Virus record (IMG/VR): IMGVR_UViG_3300032238_000527
Location: 1 to 48,162 of that record
Strand: one strand, 5' to 3'
DNA length: 48,162 nt
From: a virus
Position numbers and translations under genes: made by a program
Notes under the pieces: model-generated
The model's input: the letters and a program-made list of their open reading frames with translations, nothing else
Databases searched by the model: none
Told to the model about the DNA's origin: nothing
Shown: positions 21,343-30,574 of the stretch, one piece after another
Position numbering within the stretch: the first letter of the stretch is position 1
How the letters are laid out: each line of letters opens with the position of its first letter

Positions 21343-22851
21343 TTATTTAATTTTAAAACTTAATGGTCCAATAGGTAAACGTGTAGCCATATAGTTATTA
21401 TCAGCTTCCATTAAGAATTGACCAGTAAATATTGGTGGATAAACTACAGTGAAATTAGTAAACGCCGCGCCATCTTCCATGTCTTTCAATTTAGTTGTTT
21501 TAACAGTAGTCTTAATTTGAATCATATTACTACGTTCTAACAATGCACGGAATAAGTTACCAGTAGATGGATCTTTATTAGCTTGGTTAGCAATAGTTTT
21601 TGCTAGTGCGGCTAACAAGTGAGAACCTAAGTTATAACTAGGATCTTCAAATTTTGCACCTTTAGCACTAGTTAAGTCATATAGTGTTTGGCTAATAGTG
21701 CCTTGTTCTAATGCCTGTGCTGGCGGTGTTCTATCTTTGCTTTGAATAAGTTTAACAATTAACTTTGCGTCTTCATCAGTAATAAGTTGATAGTGATCAA
21801 CACCTAAAATTAACGGGCCATTGATACCTTTATTAGATCTTGTCCAATAACGATTTTCAGGGTTAGCAACAATTTTTAATAATTTAAAAACTTCAGCGAA
21901 TTTTTTGTTACGTAATACATCAGCAAACTTTTCTGGGTTTTTAGTAACTTCTGCTACTAAGCCTGTAATACTAGCGGCTGCTCCACCTTTCTTATCTTTA
22001 CTACTAATTTTTAGTCTTGATGTTTCATCAAGTTTAATGTAGCTGTCATAAATGTGTTCATTCCCGGCACTTGGGAATAATACTTCTGCCAAATCACTCC
22101 ATGTTAAATCTAATGGCTTTAACAAATATTGTTCAGCTTTTATATAATCACCACCAACAAAGTTTCCAGTGATTAATGCTAACGGAGCGGCAGTTTCTCC
22201 TAAGTCAATTTCTAAACTGCTTTGATATTTGCCCATGCCCGGAGCAGGGGTTGTAGAACCATTAGTTACGTTTTCAAGCATAGTATAAACACCTTCTTTG
22301 AAAACAGTATCTAAGTCACTACGATTCTGTACAACTGATTTAACGCTGTCAATAACACCATCAACACTTAACCAGGTGTCGGATTGTAAAATGTCTGTTG
22401 GTTTTAGTTTAACTGTAGCACGTTGAGCAGTTTTGTTTTGTGCCCCATAACCGAAGTCTTTCTTAAAGTCTGCATTAGTTTGCAGAATAGGAGCGGCACC
22501 TTCTCCTTTTTTCTTGGCTAGTTTAATAAATGCCAAAGGAGTACCAGTAGCTAAGTCTGTCCATACACTAACTAGTGCGGCACGTGAAGTTTCTGGTTTG
22601 CCTGAGTATTGTACATCTTCTGCGGCTACTTCAAACATAGCTAAGAATGCAGTAATCTGTTGATCTAACTCTTCGTATGTTTGATATTCACCTTCTTGGG
22701 GGAATACTTCTGCAGATTGCAGTTTGATTTCTTGGTTATTTTGTGCGTTTTTAAAACGTACTTCTGCGCCTTGCTCTACTTCTTGAGCACGGCGGAATAT
22801 GCCGCCTTGGCTTTCTTTAATAGGTGTTTGTTTAAACTCGAAAAATCGCAT
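21343..22851 (-). CDS. Large hypothetical phage protein, possible capsid-targeted
   Basis: A 502-residue soluble protein without recognised domain. It begins MRFFEF, similar to the T4 capsid-targeting start (MKTYQEF) and to MKVTEF and MHFNEF of other proteins in the window, which suggests packaging in the head. TAAATA lies seven bases before the ATG and no ribosome site is seen. No enzymatic motif was found by eye. Confidence 0.6.
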   Translation of the reverse strand: MRFFEFKQTPIKESQGGIFRRAQEVEQGAEVRFKNAQNNQEIKLQSAEVFPQEGEYQTYEELDQQITAFLAMFEVAAEDVQYSGKPETSRAALVSVWTDLATGTPLAFIKLAKKKGEGAAPILQTNADFKKDFGYGAQNKTAQRATVKLKPTDILQSDTWLSVDGVIDSVKSVVQNRSDLDTVFKEGVYTMLENVTNGSTTPAPGMGKYQSSLEIDLGETAAPLALITGNFVGGDYIKAEQYLLKPLDLTWSDLAEVLFPSAGNEHIYDSYIKLDETSRLKISSKDKKGGAAASITGLVAEVTKNPEKFADVLRNKKFAEVFKLLKIVANPENRYWTRSNKGINGPLILGVDHYQLITDEDAKLIVKLIQSKDRTPPAQALEQGTISQTLYDLTSAKGAKFEDPSYNLGSHLLAALAKTIANQANKDPSTGNLFRALLERSNMIQIKTTVKTTKLKDMEDGAAFTNFTVVYPPIFTGQFLMEADNNYMATRLPIGPLSFKIK

Positions 22852-22861
22852 AGTACAATAT

Positions 22862-23542
22862 TTAGCGAATTTCCGGGAACAAACATTCCTGTATGAATAC
22901 TTTAACGTCTTCTTCAGATAGCCCTAAACTAACCATTACACGCGGTGTATGCGGGTTACATTTCTGATTCTGTGCGTAATAGTTCTGTGCTTCTGTAGTA
23001 TCAACGGCTGTATTGTTAGTTTCCGCTACAGTTTCCAAATAATGCGCTACAGTATCTTTAGCCATGACAATGATTTGGTCTAGTTCTTCATCGCTTTGTA
23101 CGTTACCTGCGGCAACCATACTCTTACTGAATATGTTTGTAGCCCACTCAGGTAGCTCGCGCTCTTTTCGCCAATCTAGCTGAGATACGTAGTCTGCAAA
23201 CCATTCCATCATAGGATGATCGGGATCGCCTGCTTTTGAGTAATCATGAAAGCAACCGGTAATCTTATTCTTACCGGCAATAACGTCAAATCCGTAAATC
23301 GGTGCTGGGTTGTGTGTATGTGGGAAGATGCAACAATGCATCATCCAGAGGCCTTTGGATTCCCTAGCATCCACAACATCAACGTGAGCCCTACGATACA
23401 AATCACTGGTCCAAACACGATTAACCCAACCAGGCTGATTAAAGCGATCCATGCCCGCTTCAAAGACTTCTGTTCCTGTTTCATTGAATTTGCTTTCTAA
23501 TAAATGCTGAACTTCGATCAGCGTGTCCCAGACTTTACTCAT
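22862..23542 (-). CDS. Ferredoxin-dependent bilin reductase (PcyX/PebS-like)
   Basis: A 226-residue member of the bilin reductase family. The core PIYGFDVIAGKNKITG followed by CFHDYS, the WRKERELPEWA segment and the C-terminal NPHTPRVMVSLG...LFPEI are typical; two conserved Asp (in GFDV and FHDY) sit where catalytic acids are known. These enzymes reduce biliverdin with ferredoxin electrons. The ATG at 23542 overlaps the heme oxygenase stop by 8 bases, so the product of one feeds the other. Two- versus four-electron reduction cannot be decided from sequence. Confidence 0.85.
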   Translation of the reverse strand: MSKVWDTLIEVQHLLESKFNETGTEVFEAGMDRFNQPGWVNRVWTSDLYRRAHVDVVDARESKGLWMMHCCIFPHTHNPAPIYGFDVIAGKNKITGCFHDYSKAGDPDHPMMEWFADYVSQLDWRKERELPEWATNIFSKSMVAAGNVQSDEELDQIIVMAKDTVAHYLETVAETNNTAVDTTEAQNYYAQNQKCNPHTPRVMVSLGLSEEDVKVFIQECLFPEIR

Positions 23543-24092
23543 CAACGTACTCTACTAGATCCATCATTTCATCAAAGAACTGTTTTGCATAATCAAAACA
23601 TACTTTAGCTTCGTCAGCTAAGTCATCTGTTAATTTTGTTCTAATAGCAGTTTTAATAGCGTCTGGATCATCACCAAATTGATAATACTTGCCACTGCCC
23701 GGAACACGTTTAGCAATCATTTGTCCGCCGGACAAGTCGCCCATGTGTCGAACATAGATGTGTGCCATTAGCTTTTTAGGATCGTCTTTAATACTGAGAA
23801 TATATTTGATATACTCTTCAGTTACTGTTAATATCTGTGGGTCGCCATCTTCTTCATTCCATAATTCTTGAAAATCTGCTAGAATAGCGGGAGCTCGTCG
23901 GATATCGGGAATACCGTCTAGTAAGCCATGTGGCATAGCACATACTTCTAAAATCTCATACATAGGATGCTGATTTTTTAAGTATGTTGCGTATAGCTTG
24001 GGATTAATTTTGCCTGAAAATAAAATTTTTACAAATGCAGAACGTTCAGCGTTAGTGTGTGCTTCTTTAGTGAGTTCACGTAGATTACTCAT
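23535..24092 (-). CDS. Heme oxygenase
   Basis: A 185-residue all-helical heme oxygenase. The proximal ligand is H12 in LTKEAHTNAE, and the distal helix HMGDLSGGQMIAKRVPG is the family signature. It converts heme to biliverdin, CO and Fe2+. It overlaps clpS upstream (ATGA) and the bilin reductase downstream, forming a heme-to-bilin pathway as seen in some marine phages. Confidence 0.93.
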   Translation of the reverse strand: MSNLRELTKEAHTNAERSAFVKILFSGKINPKLYATYLKNQHPMYEILEVCAMPHGLLDGIPDIRRAPAILADFQELWNEEDGDPQILTVTEEYIKYILSIKDDPKKLMAHIYVRHMGDLSGGQMIAKRVPGSGKYYQFGDDPDAIKTAIRTKLTDDLADEAKVCFDYAKQFFDEMMDLVEYVDE

Positions 24093-24391
24093 TCTTCCTC
24101 CAGTTTAATTTGTAGTGGGAAGCCATTTGTACGTGCTAACTGTGTTGACTCAACTGCTTTTGCTTCGGCGATTTCAAAACTATAAGTTCCGGCAATGCCA
24201 GCGCCAGTTTCATGTACAGTAAGTGTAATATCTCTAGCAGATGCCTCTGTGTGTTTGAAAATTTCAGTTAATAAACTAACAACAAAGTCCATTGGAGTGC
24301 TATCATCGTTTAAGAAAATAACTTTCCAACGCTTGGGTTCAGAAACTGTTACTTTAATCTTTTCGTCAATTTTAACGTCGGTTGTAGGCAT
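24089..24391 (-). CDS. clpS: ATP-dependent Clp protease adaptor ClpS
   Basis: A 100-residue adaptor. The core motifs FLNDDSTPMDFVVSLL and TVHETGAGIAG contain the residues that bind N-end-rule degrons and dock ClpA. The ATG at 24391 is preferred; a longer TTG start would begin within a hairpin. No ClpA/ClpP is visible, so it would redirect the host ClpAP, either toward or away from tagged substrates. Confidence 0.92.
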   Translation of the reverse strand: MPTTDVKIDEKIKVTVSEPKRWKVIFLNDDSTPMDFVVSLLTEIFKHTEASARDITLTVHETGAGIAGTYSFEIAEAKAVESTQLARTNGFPLQIKLEEE

Positions 24392-24413
24392 GGTTGTACT
24401 CTCTTTCAAAGTA

Positions 24414-24431
24414 GGGGGAGTTTCCTCCCCC
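24414..24431 (-). terminator. Strong hairpin between hsp20 and clpS
   Basis: The minus strand has GGGGGAG, a GAAA tetraloop and CTCCCCC: a 7-bp GC stem without a T tract. It probably protects the hsp20 3' end or sets the processing site between hsp20 and clpS. Confidence 0.6.
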
Positions 24432-24445
24432 AATATTATTTACAC

Positions 24446-24874
24446 TTATTTGACTTCAATTCTTCGAGGTTTAAGAGCCTCTGGAATTATAAGCGTTAGT
24501 TTAACATGTAGAATACCGTTTGTCAACTCCACATCACCCACTTCCATGTATTGTGGCAATGTAAATGCTCGTTCAAAATCACGAGCGGCTAAGCCACGAT
24601 GGATGTAAAGATCTGCGTTATCCTCTTTGGCTCGATGTCCTTTGATGATTAGTTGATCTTGATCTACTTCTACACTGATATCCTCTTTGTCAAAACCAGC
24701 TACAGCGATTTCAATCTCGTAGTTGTTCTCGTCATACTTGAGTACGTTGTATGGAGGATAGTTATTGTTTCCATTGAAAGCGCGAGCTTCAATGTTATTA
24801 AAGATTCGGTCGAAACCGATTAGTGCTCTGTTTATTTGTGCTAACGCATTAGCATCAATAGTTCTTAATTGCAT
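24446..24874 (-). CDS. Small heat-shock protein (Hsp20/alpha-crystallin)
   Basis: A 142-residue IbpA-like chaperone. The alpha-crystallin domain spans about residues 40-130, with the conserved AVAGFDKEDISVEV and the GILHVKLTL strand (the A-x-x-x-n-G-v-L motif). It binds unfolding proteins without ATP and hands them to DnaK, encoded just upstream. Hsp20 genes are common in T4-like cyanophages and pelagiphages. Confidence 0.93.
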   Translation of the reverse strand: MQLRTIDANALAQINRALIGFDRIFNNIEARAFNGNNNYPPYNVLKYDENNYEIEIAVAGFDKEDISVEVDQDQLIIKGHRAKEDNADLYIHRGLAARDFERAFTLPQYMEVGDVELTNGILHVKLTLIIPEALKPRRIEVK

Positions 24875-24905
24875 TTTATATCTCCTTAAAAAAGCAAGTT
24901 ATAGT

Positions 24906-24926
24906 GGGGACCCCGAAGGCGTCCCC
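24906..24926 (-). terminator. Hairpin between dnaK and hsp20
   Basis: The stem GGGGAC/GTCCCC encloses a nine-base loop containing CTTCGG. No T tract follows, so partial termination or transcript stabilisation is likely. Confidence 0.55.
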
Positions 24927-24953
24927 GATTGTTAATAAGTCACCTTTGACTTA

Positions 24954-26846
24954 TTAAACTTCTTTGAAATCGGCGTCTACTGTTGTTTCGCCTTTTTCGT
25001 TATTTTGTTGACCTTGTTCTTTGGCAGCTTCAGCTTCTTGCTTTTTAAAACCAATTGGCTTTAGTGCTTCGTAGGTCTTAGTCATCGCGGCCTTGACAGC
25101 TTCAACGTCTTCGCCGGCCATTGTTGTTTCGACTTCCTTAATAGCTTCTTCAAGGGCAGTCTTCTCTTCAGGTGTAACTTTATCGCCGTATTCAGCTAGA
25201 TCTTGTCTAATGCTGTGTAGTTGTGATTCTGCTGAGTTACGTGTATCAATTACTTCACGCAACTTCTTATCAGCTTCGGCGTTCTCTTCACCTTCTCTAA
25301 CCATGCGCTGGATTTCGGCGTCAGTAAGTCCCGAACTAGCTTTAATAGTAATGTTCTTTTCTTTACCATTCTTCTTGTCTTTAGCTGTTACTTTTAGAAT
25401 ACCGTTAGCATCAATATCAAATGTAACTTCAACTTGTGCCATGCCACGTGGTGCTGGATCAATACCTTCTAGATTAAATTCACCTAGTAACTTGTTGTAT
25501 TGTACAAGTTCACGTTCGCCCTGGAATACTTTAATAGTAACCGCTGGCTGGTTGTCTTCGGCTGTACTAAATGTTTGATTAGCCTTAGTTGGGATAGTTG
25601 TGTTCTTTGTAATTAACTTAGTCATTACACCGCCAAGTGTTTCAATACCTAATGATAGCGGAGTAACGTCCAACAATAGAACGTCTTTCTTATCACCTGA
25701 AAGAACAGCACCTTGAATAGCCGCACCCGCCGCAACTGCTTCGTCTGGGTTAACATCTTTACGTGGGGCTTTGTTGAAGAATTTTTCAACCGCTTCTTGT
25801 ACTTTTGGCATACGAGTCATACCACCAACAAGGATAACTTCGTCAATATCACTAATACTAACACCTGCATCTTTAATAGCAGTTTCACAAGGCTTAATAC
25901 TACGTTGGATTAGTTCGTCAACAAGTTGTTCCAGTTTAGCACGAGTCAACTTGATGTTCATGTGCTTAGGACCTGTTGCGTCTGCTGTAATGTAAGGTAA
26001 GTTTACATCTGTTTGTGTAGAACTTGACAATTCAATTTTGGCCTTTTCTGCGGCTTCTTTTAGTCGCTGTAGAGCAAGAACGTCTTTGGTTAAGTCAACG
26101 CCACTTTCTTTTAAGAATGTATCAACTAAGAAATCCATAATACGTTGATCGAAATCTTCACCGCCTAGGAATGTGTCACCATTAGTACTTAATACTTCGA
26201 TCTGTTTGTCGCCTTCGACATTCGCAATTTCAATGATTGATACGTCGAATGTACCACCACCAAGATCGTAAACAGCAATTTTCCTATCACGTTTATCAGT
26301 TTTATCAACGCCATAAGCAAGAGCTGCCGCAGTAGGCTCGTTAATAATGCGAAGTACTTCCAAGCCTGCGATTTTTCCAGCATCCTTAGTCGCTTGTCTT
26401 TGGCTGTCGTTAAAGTACGCAGGAACTGTGATAACGGCTTGAGTAACTTCATGTCCTAAATAGTCTTCGGCAGTCTTCTTCATCTTGCGAAGAACTTCTG
26501 CACTAATCTGTGGAGGTGCTAGATCTTTGCCGCCAGCTTTAACCCATGCGTCGCCGTTTTGAGCTTCTTTAATCTCAAATGGCATCAAGTCGATGTCTTT
26601 CTGTACTGCTTCTTCTTTGAACTTACGTCCAATAAGGCGCTTTACAGCATACAGGGTGTTTTTGGGGTTTGTTACTGACTGTCGCTTTGCACTTGCTCCG
26701 ACTAAGATTTCGTCGTTGGCATAAGCGATGATTGATGGTGTAGTACGGGCGCCTTCGCTATTTTCAATAACTTTGGCTGTGCCATTTTCCATAATAGCTA
26801 CACAGCTATTTGTTGTACCTAAGTCGATACCGATGATTTTGCTCAT
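24954..26846 (-). CDS. dnaK: Molecular chaperone DnaK (Hsp70)
   Basis: A full-length 630-residue Hsp70. The ATPase domain has [24 protein letters not shown] and the [13 protein letters not shown] adenosine motif; the linker [20 protein letters not shown] leads to the substrate-binding domain and a lid ending DADFKEV. It is a canonical DnaK, not the shorter HscA. No DnaJ or GrpE is nearby, so it relies on host co-chaperones. AAGGAG precedes the ATG, and a long hairpin lies in the leader. Confidence 0.96.
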   Translation of the reverse strand: MSKIIGIDLGTTNSCVAIMENGTAKVIENSEGARTTPSIIAYANDEILVGASAKRQSVTNPKNTLYAVKRLIGRKFKEEAVQKDIDLMPFEIKEAQNGDAWVKAGGKDLAPPQISAEVLRKMKKTAEDYLGHEVTQAVITVPAYFNDSQRQATKDAGKIAGLEVLRIINEPTAAALAYGVDKTDKRDRKIAVYDLGGGTFDVSIIEIANVEGDKQIEVLSTNGDTFLGGEDFDQRIMDFLVDTFLKESGVDLTKDVLALQRLKEAAEKAKIELSSSTQTDVNLPYITADATGPKHMNIKLTRAKLEQLVDELIQRSIKPCETAIKDAGVSISDIDEVILVGGMTRMPKVQEAVEKFFNKAPRKDVNPDEAVAAGAAIQGAVLSGDKKDVLLLDVTPLSLGIETLGGVMTKLITKNTTIPTKANQTFSTAEDNQPAVTIKVFQGERELVQYNKLLGEFNLEGIDPAPRGMAQVEVTFDIDANGILKVTAKDKKNGKEKNITIKASSGLTDAEIQRMVREGEENAEADKKLREVIDTRNSAESQLHSIRQDLAEYGDKVTPEEKTALEEAIKEVETTMAGEDVEAVKAAMTKTYEALKPIGFKKQEAEAAKEQGQQNNEKGETTVDADFKEV

Positions 26847-26871
26847 AATATGTTCTCCTTAATTAAGCAAG

Positions 26872-26903
26872 AATTTGTAGGCCCTTACGGCGCTCTACAA
26901 ATT
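26872..26903 (-). promoter_or_regulatory. dnaK leader hairpin
   Basis: A perfect 9-bp stem (AATTTGTAG with CTACAAATT) encloses a GC-rich 14-base loop containing a GTAA apex. It lies between the mazG-like stop and the dnaK ribosome site, with a GATAAATA box just upstream. It could be a thermosensor-like or processing element. Confidence 0.5.
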
Positions 26904-26911
26904 TATTTATC

Positions 26912-27196
26912 TCAGATATTTTCTAAATTCTGAATGTTGGACCATTTTTTTAATTTTTCAATTTTAGCTTCTTGAGCACGTTCGATATTAGTGTAAGATA
27001 CAATATCCATGCTTTGTAGAATATCGATCATAGCTAACATATCGCCTAGCTCTTCTTCCAAGTGTTCCCTATTAGTTTTAGGTTTACCTGGTTTAAAATT
27101 ATCTAGTCCAAAACGGCTAATTTTACTAACTGCTTGAATTACTTCAGCACATTCTTCTTGCAGAATATCCATTACTTCTTTAGTCTGCGAATCCAT
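26912..27196 (-). CDS. MazG-like NTP pyrophosphohydrolase
   Basis: A 94-residue all-alpha pyrophosphatase with the metal-binding pattern EECAEVIQA (residues 14-22) and EEELGDMLAMID (about 47-58). These enzymes hydrolyse non-canonical or regulatory nucleoside triphosphates, and MazG is a common phage auxiliary gene. It starts on the exonuclease stop codon (shared base). Confidence 0.85.
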   Translation of the reverse strand: MDSQTKEVMDILQEECAEVIQAVSKISRFGLDNFKPGKPKTNREHLEEELGDMLAMIDILQSMDIVSYTNIERAQEAKIEKLKKWSNIQNLENI

Positions 27197-27726
27197 TATG
27201 CTCTCCTACCAATTTTTTTCATAACTGTTTGTACACCGATCGCCTGTGCGTTAGCATCATCTAACGCTTGGTGGGCTGTGGTCTTTGGCATTAACGGGTC
27301 GTACCCTAGATCAAATAAAGTACGTGTATCACGAATTTGCCAGAAGTTCCAAGGAGGTGCTTTGTTTAGCGCACGATAATAAGTGTCTAAGATGTTGATA
27401 TCAAAGATACTACCATGGCTCCAAAAAGCTTCACAGTTCCACGCAAACTTATGAAACTTTTCAATGCATTCTTGGATTGAGATACGATCCGGACCATCTC
27501 CAAATGCTTCTTCTTGGGCCGATGCAGATTGTTTGCTCCACCACTCAACGGTGTTGTCATCAATCTTCATGCCTAAGTTTGTAACAGAATCAAGATCTAC
27601 TCTACAGTAGAGTTTGTCGTAAATCCTGTTTGAGTACGGATCAAATAATACAGCACCTAGTGTAAGGATTGCCGCATCGGGTGTGGTTGCTAGAGTTTCT
27701 AGGTCAACCATTAAATGCCTAGCCAT
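27196..27726 (-). CDS. DnaQ-like 3'-5' exonuclease
   Basis: A 176-residue DEDD exonuclease. Motif I is MVDLETLAT (D8, E10), motif II is near SHGSIFDINIL, and motif III contains AHQALDDANAQA. It resembles the Rv2179c/DexA group of phage and bacterial exonucleases that degrade single-stranded DNA or RNA. Part of the dnaK-mazG-exonuclease-bS21 gene run. Confidence 0.85.
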   Translation of the reverse strand: MARHLMVDLETLATTPDAAILTLGAVLFDPYSNRIYDKLYCRVDLDSVTNLGMKIDDNTVEWWSKQSASAQEEAFGDGPDRISIQECIEKFHKFAWNCEAFWSHGSIFDINILDTYYRALNKAPPWNFWQIRDTRTLFDLGYDPLMPKTTAHQALDDANAQAIGVQTVMKKIGRRA

Positions 27727-27747
27727 AAAAGCCTTTCTGTTTGTGTG

Positions 27748-27984
27748 TTAATAAAATTTCTTTGGTAATTGTTCGCGTTCTAATTTTTTCAAATAACGTT
27801 GACGACCAGCTGCCTTGGCTTTTCTGCGTTTAGTAGTTGGCTTAACGTAGAATTCTTTTTCTTGCAAGTCTTTGAGCTTACCACATTCTTCAACTTTATT
27901 TTTAAGTTTTTTTAAAGCACGATTAACATCGTCATTTTTAACAACAACGCTAATGCCTCTGGCCTTGTATTCATTCCTGTTCAT
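27748..27984 (-). CDS. rpsU: Ribosomal protein bS21
   Basis: A 78-residue bS21 homologue: RGISVVVKNDDVNRALKKL then the basic KPTTKRRKAKAAGRQRYLKK tail. bS21 binds the small subunit near the anti-Shine-Dalgarno region. The ATG at 27984 follows GAGG by 6 bases; two upstream ATGs lie in the end of the preceding gene. Phage bS21 may replace the host copy and favour phage mRNA initiation, relevant here because several genes lack ribosome sites. Confidence 0.93.
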   Translation of the reverse strand: MNRNEYKARGISVVVKNDDVNRALKKLKNKVEECGKLKDLQEKEFYVKPTTKRRKAKAAGRQRYLKKLEREQLPKKFY

Positions 27985-28372
27985 CGTCTTCCTCATCATC
28001 TGTTAAGTCTTTGATCCATTCTAGATCATAAATCCTGTTACGGCTTATTAATTTATACGGAGTAAGCTCATCACTGGTTAGATAATGAGCGTTAGGTTGT
28101 GCTAATAAGAATGTAACAAACATTTTGGTTGTAATATCGCAGTTGTCTATGTCTATTATAACATAATCTGCGTTACTTGCAACCGATAATAACCATTCAA
28201 TATCCGTTTCTTGATCATCAAAAACAAAAACATTTATGTCATCAATCGATTGGCTTAAAAGTGTTTGGAATTGTTGTTTGACATATTGACTAGGCTTAAC
28301 TAACAAAAAGCTGGTAGTTAAATTAAACAATTTGTCCGGTGGTGTTATTACGTTGATTTTCCCTAAGTTCAT
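27971..28372 (-). CDS. Hypothetical protein (133 aa)
   Basis: Soluble protein with alternating strand/helix character and an acidic C-terminus (DDEEDDEQE). It overlaps the upstream 500-aa gene by 50 bases and the bS21 gene by 14, so expression is coupled. No family recognised. Confidence 0.6.
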   Translation of the reverse strand: MNLGKINVITPPDKLFNLTTSFLLVKPSQYVKQQFQTLLSQSIDDINVFVFDDQETDIEWLLSVASNADYVIIDIDNCDITTKMFVTFLLAQPNAHYLTSDELTPYKLISRNRIYDLEWIKDLTDDEEDDEQE

Positions 28373-29825
28373 ATATTTTGTTTACAAAGTTTTCTAGCTT
28401 GTCGTTAGAGTAATTATTAAACCTTGGACCTTTAATTTTAGTTTCTTCAACAAATTTAAATAATTCTGGGTTTGTTGCTTCGTCTACTTTTAATGAGTCA
28501 AATGTTCCTGAACCATATAATTTGTATAATTCATCTGTTGAACGATTGGATCTATTTAAAACTCGAGACCAAAGTGTTTCTTCACCTTGTTCTTCATTTT
28601 GTATATATCCTACTTGCGTTCCTTCAGGATTTGTTTTCCCCGTTCCTTCCTCACGTAGTTCATCTTTTTTTTTAGATTCTTCTTCGATTGGAAAATCGGC
28701 CTCTGGCTTTTCTTGCTCTTTAGCCCATTCTTCTGCGGCAACAGCTTCTACAGTATCTGGATTTTCAGCGGCCCATTTTGATGCTTCTTCAACTGCTTCA
28801 TTTTCCTTACGTACTTCTTGTTCGGCCGCCGCGATCATCTCATTCCACTGCTCTACAGGATCTTTATTTTCCTCGGGCTTTTCTTTAGGTGTTATTTCTT
28901 CGTATGAAGGAAACGGCCATAGTGTACTATTTGGTATAAAAGGTTCTGGCTTAATTTCTTCAGGTTGCTTTTCTTCTTCAGTTGGCTTTTCACCTACATC
29001 AGCAACATATGGATCTGGTGTTTCAGTATGCGGTACTGTTTTATGTAACAGATATTCGTCTTCTTCAGTCTTTTTCCAACCAAATGTCATTTGTGCGGCT
29101 AGCAACATAATAACTGCCAGTGGATCAAACACAATAACAATAAGGATAATGATCCATGTTACTGCTTGCTCAAGCATATTTTCATCTGCGCCTTTATCGC
29201 CGTAGATGAATTTGGCGATGTATTTGATAGGACCTACTTCTGCTTCGACTTTACGTATTTCTGCACGGATAGGTGCGGCTTCGTCATTAAGACTAGCAAT
29301 GATCTTCTGATTGGCTTCGATGTCTTTGGCAAGGGCCTGACGATCACGCTGTTGTGATTTACGCACAGCATTTGCTTTGTCCGCACCTTTTTCATCTGTA
29401 CTTCGACCCATGATTTGGTCAACAGCTTCATCCATTTGTTTAAGTTGCTTACGGTTGGCTTCAATATTTTCTCTAGCTGTTTTGATCTTTTCATCATAGA
29501 TAGCAATCTTACTTTGAACATCTCCACTTACTAGGTTTTGATCGTTGTGTGCTTTAGATAAGAATCCAAAGATACCCATTGATGTAATAAGCATAAGGAC
29601 CATGACTGCCGATATCATGTAGTACTTCATGAAACGTGGAGCACGTTCCCAGTTGGCTTTGAGCCAGCTAGCACATACAAGTTTTCCTATCTCAAGGGCT
29701 GAGCCCATGATGATGATGGGAATTGCGGCGGCAGAGAAGATAGCAGTTAAACCTACTACAGAGTAGTAGATTGCAACTGCTGAAATTGTTAAGCCGGTGA
29801 GAAGTAGTAGCCAGGCTAAAATCAT
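28323..29825 (-). CDS. Membrane protein with long coiled coil and acidic tail
   Basis: A 500-residue protein. Three N-terminal membrane segments (about 1-85), a long heptad-rich coiled coil (about 105-200), a fourth hydrophobic segment (TWIIILIVIVFDPLAVIMLL, about 224-243) and a Pro/Glu/Lys-rich cytoplasmic tail. Similar architecture is common among T4-like phages of aquatic bacteria, but the role is unknown. Candidate for envelope remodelling or lysis timing. Confidence 0.65.
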   Translation of the reverse strand: MILAWLLLLTGLTISAVAIYYSVVGLTAIFSAAAIPIIIMGSALEIGKLVCASWLKANWERAPRFMKYYMISAVMVLMLITSMGIFGFLSKAHNDQNLVSGDVQSKIAIYDEKIKTARENIEANRKQLKQMDEAVDQIMGRSTDEKGADKANAVRKSQQRDRQALAKDIEANQKIIASLNDEAAPIRAEIRKVEAEVGPIKYIAKFIYGDKGADENMLEQAVTWIIILIVIVFDPLAVIMLLAAQMTFGWKKTEEDEYLLHKTVPHTETPDPYVADVGEKPTEEEKQPEEIKPEPFIPNSTLWPFPSYEEITPKEKPEENKDPVEQWNEMIAAAEQEVRKENEAVEEASKWAAENPDTVEAVAAEEWAKEQEKPEADFPIEEESKKKDELREEGTGKTNPEGTQVGYIQNEEQGEETLWSRVLNRSNRSTDELYKLYGSGTFDSLKVDEATNPELFKFVEETKIKGPRFNNYSNDKLENFVNKIYELRENQRNNTTGQIV

Positions 29826-29832
29826 TTATACC

Positions 29833-30555
29833 TTAATCGTATGAGATAGTAGTGTCGGTACCGTTGACGTTTGTAACAGTAACATTTCTAAAAATGTAAT
29901 TGCTACTATCGGCTGGGCGATCAATTTCGATAACCTTTTGAAGGCCTTCACCGGTCATTGGATCTGCTTCTTCTTCTGGTGCAAATACTCTAACTGATTT
30001 ACGATAGTTGTTACCTGCCGCACCTATAGTTACTAGCTCTTTAACAACGTCTTCTTGGCTATCAATATAGTATTCGTCAAAGTCTGAGTAGTAAGTAGGA
30101 TATGTTACATCGTCGATAGTTTCTGTTCCGCCGGTTAAACCGTAGCCATTTGCTTCAGCATACTTTTGGAAAGCTGGGAATAAAAATTCGTTACGATCGT
30201 ATTTGACAGTAAACGCGATTTGATCTTGGTTAACTTGATCTTCTGCATTGTCATCACCCCAATTTTCGATGTCTAAAATTTGGCAATCGGCAAACAGACC
30301 TAGCATATCTACAATACGTTGAAAACGTAGATTTCCGCGGGCCAGTGCGTCTGCAATCTCTTGTGTTTGTGGTAGGCGGTCTGGAAATGCCGCTTCGTCC
30401 CATGCAAAAGTTGTGATGCGGCCAGTAGTTGTTGCACCGTCGTTGTCGCTTTGGTTCCACCATGCTTGATCGTCGTCTGTATTGTTCATGTTAATAACTA
30501 CGCGAAAGAAAGCTGGTGTTAATTGATTTTGATCTTGTTGAAATCCTGATGGCAT
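29833..30555 (-). CDS. Probable phage virion protein
   Basis: A 240-residue acidic, beta-rich protein (starts MPSGFQQDQNQLTPAFFRV) resembling conserved structural or neck/tail-associated proteins of T4-like cyanophages. A TAAATA box is at 30576-30581 and AGGAGA precedes the ATG. No catalytic motif seen. Confidence 0.5.
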   Translation of the reverse strand: MPSGFQQDQNQLTPAFFRVVINMNNTDDDQAWWNQSDNDGATTTGRITTFAWDEAAFPDRLPQTQEIADALARGNLRFQRIVDMLGLFADCQILDIENWGDDNAEDQVNQDQIAFTVKYDRNEFLFPAFQKYAEANGYGLTGGTETIDDVTYPTYYSDFDEYYIDSQEDVVKELVTIGAAGNNYRKSVRVFAPEEEADPMTGEGLQKVIEIDRPADSSNYIFRNVTVTNVNGTDTTISYD

Positions 30556-30574
30556 AATGCTATCTCCTTATTCT

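Noticed and set aside
22862-24092. Cyanophage origin based on bilin genes
   Set aside because: No photosystem, high-light or phycobilisome genes in the window; the Bug-type binding protein points to a heterotrophic proteobacterial host.
24954-26846. HscA (Isc-dedicated Hsp70) as identity of the Hsp70 gene
   Set aside because: Length, N-terminus and the C-terminal lid ending in DADFKEV match DnaK, and no HscB or ferredoxin gene is near.
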